Origin: an uncultured Bacteroidales bacterium
Lineage (GTDB): Bacteria > Bacteroidota > Bacteroidia > Bacteroidales > FEN-979
Length of the DNA: 64,000 nt
Direction of reading: 5' to 3'
Assembly: GCA_903926565.1 (NCBI GenBank)
Contig: CAIYJU010000046.1
Location: forward strand, 1 to 64,000
The notes under the pieces are model-generated. The model worked only from the letters and a program-made list of their open reading frames with translations, did not search any database and had not been told where the DNA came from. Positions 1-8,282 of this stretch are shown here, in pieces. Each line of letters starts with the position of its first letter. The stretch's first letter is position 1. The translations under genes and the position numbers were made by a program.

Positions 1-3000
1 ACAGGGCTCGTTCCGTTTGAAGGAGCGATCCCGTTTAACTGTGCCGGTATGATGCCCGAACAGATTGTCTGGTCGGCGCTGATGGAGCCTGGAAGGAGAT
101 TGTCAAAAACTGCCATGGTCACCGTATTCGACATGACCGGATTCCCCAGTGTACATGTTTCACTCGACGTCAGCTGACAGGTAACAACGTCATTGTTTGC
201 CGGAGTATAAGCATAGGTCGCGCTGTTGGTTCCTGATGCGATACCGTTCACAAACCACTGGTAAAGAGGAGTTGTGCCACCATTGATCGGTGATGCTGTG
301 AAAGTAACTGAAAGTCCGTTGCAAACCGGGTTGGCCGAAGGAGTAACAGCAACAGCTACCGGCAGATTCGGGTTGACTGTAACAGTAACCGTGTTGGTCG
401 GCAGTGGTCCGCCACAGGTACCGGCAGCGTCCTGCATCTGTTTGTAATAAGTAGTCGTTGTCAGGGCACCCGGCTGATAATTAAGCAGGGTTGCTCCGTT
501 GATATTGTTAAACGTATTGTTATCAAGTGAACTCTGCCATTGATAGGTCGGTGATGTTCCGTTTGAAGGCGCGATCCCGTCTAATTGTGCGGGAGCAATT
601 CCCGAACAAATCGTCTGGTCTGCACTGATCGAACCTACCTGAAGAACTGGAGTATGAGTTGCTGTGATGGTGTTCGAAGTAGCAGGATTTCCAGTAGTGC
701 ATCCTTCACTGGATGTCACTTCACAGGTAACCAGGTCATTGTTGGCCGGAGCATAAGAATATGTTGAACTGTTTGTTCCTGCATTTGAACCGTTAACTTT
801 CCACTGGTACGAAGGAGTAGTTCCACCATTTATGGCAGTTGCAGTAAAGAGGACAGTAGTTCCGGCGCAAACAGGGTTGGCGGATGCAATAATTGAAAGG
901 CTTACCGGAAGCAGTGGATTAACAGTCATGGTAACCGGGGCTGATACTGCCGGGCTTCCCGAAACACATATTTCACTTGATGTTAAAACACAGGTAATTA
1001 CATCATTGTTGGCAGGGGTATATGAAAAAACAGCGCTATTGGTTCCGACAGGTATTCCATTACGCATCCAAAGGTAAGATGGTGTAGATCCCCCATTTAC
1101 CGGGGTCGCTGTAAAGGTAACTGAAACACCATTGCATACCGGATTGGCACTGGCCGAAACAGAAACACCAACGGGCAGGATCGGGTTCACGGTCATTGTC
1201 ACACTGTTGGAAATGGCAGGGTTGCCGCTCACACAGATTTCGTTGGAAGTTAACTCGCAGGTAACAACATCACCGTTAACGGGACTAAAAGAATACGTTG
1301 AATTGGTTTCACCGTTTGCATTAATTCCATTTACTTTCCATTGATAAGCAGGAGCCACACCACCATTCACAATAGCCGAAGTAAAGGTGACCGGTGAGCC
1401 TGCGCAAATACCGTTTGCTGACGGAGTAATGGTGAGGCTGACAGGTAACATTGGATTCACGGTCATTGACACCGGATTCGATGTTGCCGGGTTGCCGCTG
1501 ATACAGGTTTCGTTCGAAGTCAGTTCACAACTAACGATGTCGCCATTGACCGGAACAAAAGAATAGGTTGGATTGTTTGTTCCAACACCAGTTCCGTTGA
1601 CTTTCCACTGGTATGACGGCGTGGTTCCTCCGTTGACCGGGGTCGCGTTAAAGGCAACCGAAGTCCCGGCACATACCGTATTCGCTGAGCCGGAAATCGA
1701 TACACTTACAGGCAGTAGCGGAGTAACTGTCATTGTCACGTTATTTGATGTGGCCGGATTGCCGCTTGTACAAGCTTCGTTGGATGTCAGAACGCAGGTG
1801 ACCACATCTCCGTTGGCCGGAGCATAAGAATAAGAAGGATTGTTGGGGCCGACAGCCGTTCCATTTACCTGCCACTGATAGGCAGGAGCCAATCCGCCGT
1901 TGACCGGCGTTGCCGTGAAAGTTACAGAAGTTCCGGCACAGACTGGATTTGCTGAACCAGCAATCGTGACACTGACAGGAACGAGCGGATTAACAATCAT
2001 GGTAACATTGTTCGATACGGCAGGCTTGTTTGTTACGCAAGTCAGATCCGACGTAATCTCACACCGGACAATATCTCCATTATTGGGGTTATAGGTGAAC
2101 GTTGAATTGGTTGCACCGGGTGCACCAATGCCATTTATCTTCCAAAGATATGCAGGAGTAACCCCGCCATTTACCGATACCGATGTGAATGTGACCGGGG
2201 CTCCGGCACATACGCCATTTGCTGATGGTGTAATCGTGATGCTTGCTGTAAGGGATGGACTCACAGTCATTGTCAGTGTGTTGGAGGTTGCCGGATTTCC
2301 GGTGCCGCATGTTTCACTGGACGCCATCAGGCAGGTAACAAAATCGCCATCTGCCGGAGTATAAGTAAATACAGGGCTGTTGGTGCCGGAAATTGTGCCA
2401 TTCACCCGCCATTGAAAAGCAGGTGTTGTGCCTCCGTTTACCGGCGTGGCAGTAAAAGTGACCGGGGTGCCGGCACAAACTAAGGTTGCCGGAGTTGAGA
2501 TTGTCAAACTGACAGGAAGGAGCGGATTGACAATCATGGTAACGGTATTCGATGTGGCAGGACTTCCGGTTTTACACATTTCGCTGGATGTCAAAACACA
2601 CGTAATCGCATTGTTGTTAACCGGGACGTATGAATATGTTGCATTGGTCGCTCCGGCCACATCTACACCATCAACTTTCCACTGATAGGCAGGAGTAAGC
2701 CCTCCGTTGGTGGGAGTAGCAGCAAATGTAACACTGGTGCCTGAACAAACCGGATTCCCTGAAGGCGCGATAGAAATGCTGACCGGCAAGTATGGATTTA
2801 CCGTGATCACGACTGGCAGCGTTGGCAGCGGACCGGCACAGGTATTTGTGGAGTTTTGTAATTGCCTGAAATAGGTAGTTGTTGCAAGAGCCAGGGGCTG
2901 ATAGGTACTTAAAGTTGCTCCGGGGATTATGTTATAGGTGATATTATCCGTTGAACTCTGCCACTGATATTGCGGAGCCGTTCCGTTTGGAACTGTTGAT

Positions 3001-3614
3001 GTTAAAAGTGCAGGAACAGATCCCGTGCAAATTGTCTGATTTGAACTGAGGGTCCCAACAACCAGATTTGGATAACCGGTAACCACATTATCGAAATAAC
3101 TAACCGGGGTAATTTGGAAGCCAAAGTCGTTCCACAATTTGCATATCGGAGGAGGCGTGGGATCAGGAGTTTTTCTGAGGTGGATTGAGGTAGTTCCTCC
3201 CTGGTAAATAAATGCAAGGTCGATAATTTTGTCTCCACTGAAATTCGTACCCGTAAAACTGCTCTTTTCAAGTACCAGATACGATGTATTGGTAAAGGTG
3301 AGGTAGGAATAATTATACGTAGGAATAAAACCCGGGTAAACATTTGCATACCCGGGGCCGGGAGCCGGGGTAAGTACGCTGTGATTGAATTCCAATATTA
3401 ATTCTATGCTCAGAACATTGTCTCCTGAAACATGAATCGGAACCAAAACGGTTTGCCCGATACATAATTCCGAAATGTTCGGGAGCAAAGATACTTCAGC
3501 ATCGACAGTTGGCGATTTTGATCCTGGCAGTTGTGCACTTGAAGGGGAACTGAGAAATGTTAACATCATCATCATCAAAAAGATCATCGCAGATGGTAAG
3601 TAGTTTTTTTTCAT
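1..3614 (-). CDS. giant secreted Ig/PKD-like repeat protein, 5' part only
   Basis: The reading frame is open from an ATG at 3614 to the left window edge (1,204 codons), so the C-terminus is missing. It begins with a signal peptide (MKKNYLPSAMIFLMMMMLTF, then SSPSSAQ). Next comes a domain of about 130 residues that looks cohesin-like (VLVPIHVSGDNVLSIELILE). After that follow two kinds of roughly 90-residue beta units. Three B units start around SxxQTICxG, and nine A units carry NPVCAGTSVTFTATPVNGG, then PAYQWKVNG, VTC.LTS and ETC.sGNPATSN. Each A unit has about three Cys, as in secreted Ig-like modules. Such proteins in Bacteroidetes are usually surface or extracellular adhesins ending in a T9SS sorting domain; that end lies outside the window, so secretion by T9SS is inferred. 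Many short plus-strand open frames here are shadows. A misassembled repeat number is possible. Confidence 0.85.
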   Translation of the reverse strand, partial: MKKNYLPSAMIFLMMMMLTFLSSPSSAQLPGSKSPTVDAEVSLLPNISELCIGQTVLVPIHVSGDNVLSIELILEFNHSVLTPAPGPGYANVYPGFIPTYNYSYLTFTNTSYLVLEKSSFTGTNFSGDKIIDLAFIYQGGTTSIHLRKTPDPTPPPICKLWNDFGFQITPVSYFDNVVTGYPNLVVGTLSSNQTICTGSVPALLTSTVPNGTAPQYQWQSSTDNITYNIIPGATLSTYQPLALATTTYFRQLQNSTNTCAGPLPTLPVVITVNPYLPVSISIAPSGNPVCSGTSVTFAATPTNGGLTPAYQWKVDGVDVAGATNATYSYVPVNNNAITCVLTSSEMCKTGSPATSNTVTMIVNPLLPVSLTISTPATLVCAGTPVTFTATPVNGGTTPAFQWRVNGTISGTNSPVFTYTPADGDFVTCLMASSETCGTGNPATSNTLTMTVSPSLTASITITPSANGVCAGAPVTFTSVSVNGGVTPAYLWKINGIGAPGATNSTFTYNPNNGDIVRCEITSDLTCVTNKPAVSNNVTMIVNPLVPVSVTIAGSANPVCAGTSVTFTATPVNGGLAPAYQWQVNGTAVGPNNPSYSYAPANGDVVTCVLTSNEACTSGNPATSNNVTMTVTPLLPVSVSISGSANTVCAGTSVAFNATPVNGGTTPSYQWKVNGTGVGTNNPTYSFVPVNGDIVSCELTSNETCISGNPATSNPVSMTVNPMLPVSLTITPSANGICAGSPVTFTSAIVNGGVAPAYQWKVNGINANGETNSTYSFSPVNGDVVTCELTSNEICVSGNPAISNSVTMTVNPILPVGVSVSASANPVCNGVSVTFTATPVNGGSTPSYLWMRNGIPVGTNSAVFSYTPANNDVITCVLTSSEICVSGSPAVSAPVTMTVNPLLPVSLSIIASANPVCAGTTVLFTATAINGGTTPSYQWKVNGSNAGTNSSTYSYAPANNDLVTCEVTSSEGCTTGNPATSNTITATHTPVLQVGSISADQTICSGIAPAQLDGIAPSNGTSPTYQWQSSLDNNTFNNINGATLLNYQPGALTTTTYYKQMQDAAGTCGGPLPTNTVTVTVNPNLPVAVAVTPSANPVCNGLSVTFTASPINGGTTPLYQWFVNGIASGTNSATYAYTPANNDVVTCQLTSSETCTLGNPVMSNTVTMAVFDNLLPGSISADQTICSGIIPAQLNGIAPSNGTSP
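110..2790 (-). repeat. tandem ~270-bp coding repeats (Ig-like units)
   Basis: Nine A-type units of 88-91 codons can be laid end to end on the minus strand, eight of them contiguous (about 660-2790) and the ninth (about 110-385) separated by one B-type unit. The nucleotide sequence is clearly similar from unit to unit (for example the stretch encoding SVTFTATPVNGG) but not identical, so the units have diverged, probably with some exchange among themselves. Confidence 0.8.
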
Positions 3615-3941
3615 ACTGAGTTTTTTTTAATGCGGGTATTATTAAGATTGTTGAAATAGTTGCTTAGTTGAATTCTTTTGAACTGATACCAATAACAAAA
3701 TGTTGCAACGTTTTGTTATTCATAACGATATGTTATTTCACACAAAACCTTTGCGAACAATAAGTGCAAAAATACAAAATATAATTATGAACAGGTAAAA
3801 TCGGGACATTTTCTTTTGTTATCTGTACTGAATAATAAACGGATACCAAAAGTCTGATTTGGAAAAAAGGCTGGAAAAATAATTAAAATTTCATTTGGGG
3901 TGATTCGTTAAAACCACTCATCATCAGTCACAACATTTTGA
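3615..3941. other. intergenic region upstream of the repeat protein
   Basis: This 327-bp AT-rich gap between two leftward genes contains no convincing gene. It holds a candidate minus-strand -7 element, TATTTTTG, at 3774-3767, about 150 bp upstream of the repeat-protein ATG. No TTG at the expected -33 distance was found, and no clear terminator for the DUF2142 gene was seen. Confidence 0.5.
3767..3774 (-). promoter_or_regulatory. candidate Bacteroidetes -7 box (TAnnTTTG)
   Basis: Reads TATTTTTG on the minus strand and matches the Bacteroidetes -7 consensus TAnnTTTG. It lies upstream of the giant repeat-protein gene. There is no matching TTG 19-21 bp further upstream, so this is weak evidence, and it would give a leader of about 145 nt. 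Confidence 0.3.
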
Positions 3942-6263
3942 TTACATAGAAATCACATAAAACCTTTCGAGGATGACAAACAAAGAAGTCGTCAGTGAGA
4001 TACCTGCAATCAGCATCGCAATCCAGGGCATTGATTTTGGCAGAAGTATCTCTTCACAGGAGGCTGTAACGGAGGATGGATAAGGCAGTTTTTTTCCTCC
4101 CTGCCTTTTGGATGAGGAGAGGACCCTTTTTTTCCAGGATCCATAATATATCTGATTCAAAAAAAGCAGGAAGAACAATGGTCCGATGGCAATGAAATAT
4201 CGTCCCTGGACTGCTGTAATGGCATCGCATCCGACAGGGTTGCAATAGACATAGAGAGCAGTCTCTATCAGTACAAAACCTGTCAGGAAAACGGAGGCCA
4301 GTATTCCTTTCTGAATCAGGCCCAACCCGCTCGCTTTAAATGTTCCGAAAAGGGAAAATATGATCAGAAAAAAAAGATAGGCATAAGTTATGGACGCCGG
4401 CAATGGTGCATCAATCCAACCAAAAAGTCCGACAAAACTGGTGAGGTAGAGGTTTAACGATTTTCCAAGGGTATTGTAAAGTATCCCTATAAATCTGACA
4501 GGGTCCTGAAGGATATATTTTTTTTGTGCCGGAGGGTCGATGGGATCCACAGGTACCTGTGGGTTCACCCGGGTGGCATCATCCGGCTGTGGCTGGTTAA
4601 CAGGTTTTACCCCGGCAGATGGTGGTTCAGATTGTTCCTCCGCAGCATTCAGGTTTTCAGGAGAATGCGGGAGCATTGGAAGCATTGCGGTATGGAGTTT
4701 CAGGTTTTGTTCCTCTTCAGCCAAATCCGGTCCCGGATTTGCCGCCAGGGTAATTTTTGCAGGAGCGCTGTAAATACTGCCGGATTTCCCAAGGACGGCC
4801 TTGCCCACAGTCCCGATTTGGGTCATAAGAACAACGGACAACGCCAGTCCGGCAAAACACGCCAGGTAATTCCTGAGGGAACCAAACTTTTTTACCGGTA
4901 TAATAAAAAATGTAAATGCAATAACCACGTAAGGCTGTTTGGCCGCTGCAAGCAATGCTGTGATGATAAACAGCATGATGATCTCTCTGCCACTGATTTT
5001 CGTTTCATGGTTCAGCGCATGGTTCAGGATGGTTGCCAGCAGCAGGAAACAGAGTCCGATGGTAACAGCATCATACGACAGGGAGGCCAGCTGGTATAAG
5101 GTCATGGGCATGATGGCAAGAAGGAAAAAAACCCATTTGAACACCGGTGTGATCCTGATTGCAAAAAACAAAAGCGCAATCGAGGCAAGCAGATTTAAAA
5201 GTCTTCCAAAATAAAACAACCATAACGGGGCCAGTCCCATCAGCCTGCCTGCGGCAATCCCGATGGCCTGCGGGAGATATGGCAGGATGTAGTCGGGGGT
5301 TGTTTTTGTCGTTCTTACGGTTGGATTTGTCCTGATATTACCCAACGAAAGAATCTCCTTCCGTGTGGTCTTCTCATGGGTACTGAACTGCATCCGGTCA
5401 CAAATAGAGCCCAGGTCGGTAAGCGATTTTGGAAAATCATCAGTTGTTTTGAACAGGTTGAATTCGGAAACCTGGTAAGATCTGTAAAAATGTGCCGGTT
5501 CATCCGGCACCATGAAAGGGGGTGTGATGACAAGCATCACAAGGCCATAAACCAGGGAAAATCCCAGGAAAGCGTATTCCGGCAAAATCCGGCTCCGGCG
5601 GATAAATGAAGCAATTGATGCGGCGAAGTAAAGTAACAGGGCCACACAAAATGCCAGTACATAAAAAACGATCTGCAGCATTGAAAAGAACAACGTATCA
5701 GATTCGTAGGTGCGTGCCCCGATGCTGCCTTTAAAATTAACAAGGCCCTGTTGTTTCTCAAACGACTGAACGATGTCGTTGTTCATGATCGAAACAACGT
5801 ATAATTTCCCGAGGCTGCTGTTTTCTTTTTTTGCAAGGCCGATGTAACTCCTTTGATCACCGTCGGTGGAATAAACACAGGCATAGACCTTTTTGTGTTT
5901 TCCGATGTCGAAGCTCTTTTTAAAATCAAAGGAAAAATAGAGCGCTTCCCCAAAATCATCGGACGAAAACTTTTTAGTAAAAAGGATCCTGTGCTGTTCA
6001 TCGAGCAGGAGGAATACGTTTTCGTTTGAATACTGACTTGGCAGCTTTGCCATGTACAAATCAACCCTGCTGATGTACCGCTTCTGTGTTGTGATCTCCT
6101 GAACGAAAAGAAAATCCTTTATCACAGCCCCATATTCAACGCCATGGCTTAATTCAACCTGCTGTGCAGGCAGGAAATGTTGCAGTGGCTTATATGTGGC
6201 AACAAAAATGGATAAAACGATAAAAACGACGATGGCAGCAATGTGAAATTTGTGTTTTTTCAT
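3942..6263 (-). CDS. DUF2142 family polytopic membrane protein
   Basis: A 773-residue protein with an N-terminal membrane segment (HIAAIVVFIVLSIFVATY), a periplasmic-looking region of about 170 residues, then roughly ten hydrophobic segments. The diagnostic motif MVPDEPAHFYRSYQVSE (about residue 250) places it in DUF2142, a family with a GT-C glycosyltransferase-like layout often found in surface-polysaccharide loci. A Pro/Glu/Gln-rich soluble insert around residues 510-570 (ending near QVPVDPIDPPAQKK) interrupts the membrane part. No other polysaccharide gene is adjacent, so the substrate cannot be inferred. The next upstream gene (CorC-like) ends only 30 bp away, so cotranscription is possible. 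Confidence 0.8.
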   Translation of the reverse strand: MKKHKFHIAAIVVFIVLSIFVATYKPLQHFLPAQQVELSHGVEYGAVIKDFLFVQEITTQKRYISRVDLYMAKLPSQYSNENVFLLLDEQHRILFTKKFSSDDFGEALYFSFDFKKSFDIGKHKKVYACVYSTDGDQRSYIGLAKKENSSLGKLYVVSIMNNDIVQSFEKQQGLVNFKGSIGARTYESDTLFFSMLQIVFYVLAFCVALLLYFAASIASFIRRSRILPEYAFLGFSLVYGLVMLVITPPFMVPDEPAHFYRSYQVSEFNLFKTTDDFPKSLTDLGSICDRMQFSTHEKTTRKEILSLGNIRTNPTVRTTKTTPDYILPYLPQAIGIAAGRLMGLAPLWLFYFGRLLNLLASIALLFFAIRITPVFKWVFFLLAIMPMTLYQLASLSYDAVTIGLCFLLLATILNHALNHETKISGREIIMLFIITALLAAAKQPYVVIAFTFFIIPVKKFGSLRNYLACFAGLALSVVLMTQIGTVGKAVLGKSGSIYSAPAKITLAANPGPDLAEEEQNLKLHTAMLPMLPHSPENLNAAEEQSEPPSAGVKPVNQPQPDDATRVNPQVPVDPIDPPAQKKYILQDPVRFIGILYNTLGKSLNLYLTSFVGLFGWIDAPLPASITYAYLFFLIIFSLFGTFKASGLGLIQKGILASVFLTGFVLIETALYVYCNPVGCDAITAVQGRYFIAIGPLFFLLFLNQIYYGSWKKRVLSSSKRQGGKKLPYPSSVTASCEEILLPKSMPWIAMLIAGISLTTSLFVILERFYVISM

Positions 6264-6293
6264 GTAAGGGCCTCAGGAGGAGATATTGATCTG

Positions 6294-7580
6294 CTAAATT
6301 CCGATCTTTTTTATGATAAACTTGTCTATTCTGTTGCCGTCGAGGTCAACAATTTCAAATTCAAAATCTTTCCAGAGGAACTTCTCCCCGGGTTTCGGAA
6401 CGTGCTTCAAAATACTCATCGCAAGGCCTGCCAGCGTATCAAATTTGACCTTGTTTTTATCAAATCCCTGGATATTGAATTCATAGGCAAACTCATAGAA
6501 GGACATCTGCCCGTCGGCAAGCCAGGTTCCATCATCCCGCTGGTTGATCTGGGGTTCATCGGGGTCAATTTCATTGAAGTCGCCCACAAGCGCTTCAAGA
6601 ATGTCGTTCAGCGTGATCATCCCTGCCGTGGATCCGTACTCATCGATCACCAGGCCATAATGGATCTTATTCTGTTTGAAAATTTCGAGGGTTTCGTACG
6701 CTGTTAAGGTTTCAAGGACAAATTGCGCAGGTTTCAGATGCTTGTTCAGATCAAATGCGGCATCGGAAATATTCTCCAGTACAAGGTCTTTGACAAAGAT
6801 TACTCCCAACACCTTATCCAGATCATCCTCACAGAGCGGGTAAACCGAGTGAAGGTCTTCGCGGATTTTATTCCGGATATCCTCCCGGCTTTCATGGATG
6901 TCAAACCATACCATGTCGGAGTGATGCGTCATCAGTGAAGAAACCTTGCGGTCGCCAAGATGAAAAACACGCTCAACGATATCCTGTTCGATCTCCTGTA
7001 CTTCTCCGCCTTCAGCGCCTTCCTGCACCATGGCCTTGATCTCTTCTTCGGTCACCTTCGAATCTGCAGAAGGCTTTATGCGTAATATAAACAGGATTCC
7101 ATCCCCTGACCGGGACAAAATATAGGTGAACGGGTAAACGATCTTTGTAATAAATAAAAGTTGCCGGATTGTCGCCTTTGCTATTCCTTCGGGGTTGATG
7201 AGTCCGATCCGCTTGGGAACCAGTTCACCAAAGAGAATGGAAATAAACGTCAATATGACGACCACAAAAGGCAAAGCAAGAGAGTGACTTAAAGTTTGGC
7301 TTATCCCCAGCCCAAACAGCAGGGTTTCCATGCCGAGGGCAATTTCATCGCTGGAATACACACCGTACAAGATGCCTATCAGGGTGATTACGATCTGCAT
7401 GGTGGATAATATCCGGGAAGGAGCACTGGCATTTTCAAGCGCCATTTGTGCGAGTTTGTCGCCCCGGCGGGCATCAAGCTCCAGCTTTGATTTACGGGCC
7501 GACACAAGCGCAATCTCAGCCATCACAAAGGCTCCATTGATCAAAATAAGAACCAATAATATGATTATTGCTGAGGTCAT
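6294..7580 (-). CDS. hemolysin C/CorC-type CNNM-CBS membrane protein
   Basis: 428 residues with the usual order of the family. An N-terminal CNNM/DUF21 transmembrane domain opens with four hydrophobic segments and MAEIALVSARKSKLE, and carries GELVPKRIGL near residue 125. Two CBS domains (about 200-330) follow, including DMVWFDIHESREDIRNKI and VLETLTAYETLEIFKQNKIHYG. A C-terminal CorC_HlyC domain (about 345-428, DGTWLADGQMSFYEF) closes it. Members are inner-membrane proteins linked to Mg/Co efflux or resistance; 'hemolysin' is a historical name. A TATATTTG element lies 27 bp upstream of the ATG. Length is normal. Confidence 0.88.
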   Translation of the reverse strand: MTSAIIILLVLILINGAFVMAEIALVSARKSKLELDARRGDKLAQMALENASAPSRILSTMQIVITLIGILYGVYSSDEIALGMETLLFGLGISQTLSHSLALPFVVVILTFISILFGELVPKRIGLINPEGIAKATIRQLLFITKIVYPFTYILSRSGDGILFILRIKPSADSKVTEEEIKAMVQEGAEGGEVQEIEQDIVERVFHLGDRKVSSLMTHHSDMVWFDIHESREDIRNKIREDLHSVYPLCEDDLDKVLGVIFVKDLVLENISDAAFDLNKHLKPAQFVLETLTAYETLEIFKQNKIHYGLVIDEYGSTAGMITLNDILEALVGDFNEIDPDEPQINQRDDGTWLADGQMSFYEFAYEFNIQGFDKNKVKFDTLAGLAMSILKHVPKPGEKFLWKDFEFEIVDLDGNRIDKFIIKKIGI

Positions 7581-7606
7581 GCGGTTATATTATTTAACAT
7601 TTCGGG

Positions 7607-7614
7607 CAAATATA
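7607..7614 (-). promoter_or_regulatory. candidate -7 box for the CorC-like gene
   Basis: Minus-strand TATATTTG, matching TAnnTTTG, 27-34 bp upstream of the ATG at 7580 and compatible with a leader of about 20 nt. A second plus-strand match, TAACTTTG at 7642-7649, lies 128 bp upstream of the divergent DUF4160 gene and could serve it. No -33 TTG at ideal spacing for either. Confidence 0.4.
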
Positions 7615-7777
7615 CGAAAAAAGGAACCATCCGATTTTTCGTAACTTTGTAATTGATTAAAAATAACCGTATTCGGAAAAATGTCAGCCGGTTTTAAGTC
7701 AATCAGTTTAAAAATATAGTACCTTTATCCACTGTTTTCAATTCAAAAGGGTAATTAAAATTCAACATTTTTAAAAT

Positions 7778-8014
7778 ATGCCGACTGTCTTGCGGATTGA
7801 AGCATATCGTTTTCACTTTTATTCTGATGAAAATAAGGAACCACCACACATTCATGTTGCCCATTCAGATGGAGAATGCAAATTCTGGTTAGAACCAGTA
7901 ATGCTTGCATCAAACATTAATTTGCACCCTCACACTGTACGAATAATTGAACGGTTGGTTTTTGAAAACAAAGATTTACTCATCAAAAAATACCGGGAAT
8001 ATCATGTATACTGA
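7778..8014 (+). CDS. DUF4160 protein (possible TA-like partner)
   Basis: 78 residues matching DUF4160: it opens MPTVLRIEAYRFHFYSDE and carries the signature EPPHIHVAHSDGECKFWLEP. DUF4160 is commonly encoded next to DUF2442, and the pair has been proposed as toxin-antitoxin-like, although activity is not established to my knowledge. The stop overlaps the start of the DUF2442 gene (ATG at 8004, stop ending 8014), so the two are translationally coupled. Which partner would be toxic cannot be read from the sequence. Confidence 0.8.
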   Translation: MPTVLRIEAYRFHFYSDENKEPPHIHVAHSDGECKFWLEPVMLASNINLHPHTVRIIERLVFENKDLLIKKYREYHVY

Positions 8015-8282
8015 AAATATTATAATTGCTGAACCCATTGCTGTAAAAGCTTATGCTATAAAGCGGGCAATATATATTGAACTGGTCGATGGAAGAGTTA
8101 TCAGTTTTCCTGCCGACAGGTTTAACATTCTCAGCCAGGCAACTGACGAACAATTACAGGAGGTTTCGTTACGCATGAATGGATATGCTTTACGGTGGGA
8201 AAATCTGGACGAAGACATCACCGTAAAAGGAATCATTGCAGGCAATTTCCAACTGCCATATAACGGGTTGTCAGGATCATGA
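8004..8282 (+). CDS. DUF2442 protein
   Basis: 92 residues from the ATG at 8004 (MYTENIIIAEPIAVKAYAIK). Longer in-frame versions starting at 7947 merely overlap the DUF4160 gene and are unlikely. The DUF2442 signature is visible: a short beta-rich N-terminus, then LVDGRVISFPADRFNILSQA and a C-terminal WENLDEDITVKGI. It overlaps the preceding DUF4160 gene by 11 nt and its TGA overlaps the ATG of the T9SS gene at 8279 (ATGA), so three genes are linked start-to-stop. In the paired module DUF2442 is the usual candidate antitoxin; this is an inference from family context only. Confidence 0.78.
   Translation: MYTENIIIAEPIAVKAYAIKRAIYIELVDGRVISFPADRFNILSQATDEQLQEVSLRMNGYALRWENLDEDITVKGIIAGNFQLPYNGLSGS

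Noticed and set aside
585-2685. A row of short plus-strand ORFs with similar translations
   Set aside because: They are antisense shadows of the minus-strand tandem Ig-like repeats, which run as one open frame through the whole region.
4524-5099. A 191-codon plus-strand ORF
   Set aside because: It lies antisense within the DUF2142 membrane-protein gene and translates to a low-complexity, Arg/Trp-rich sequence without motifs.
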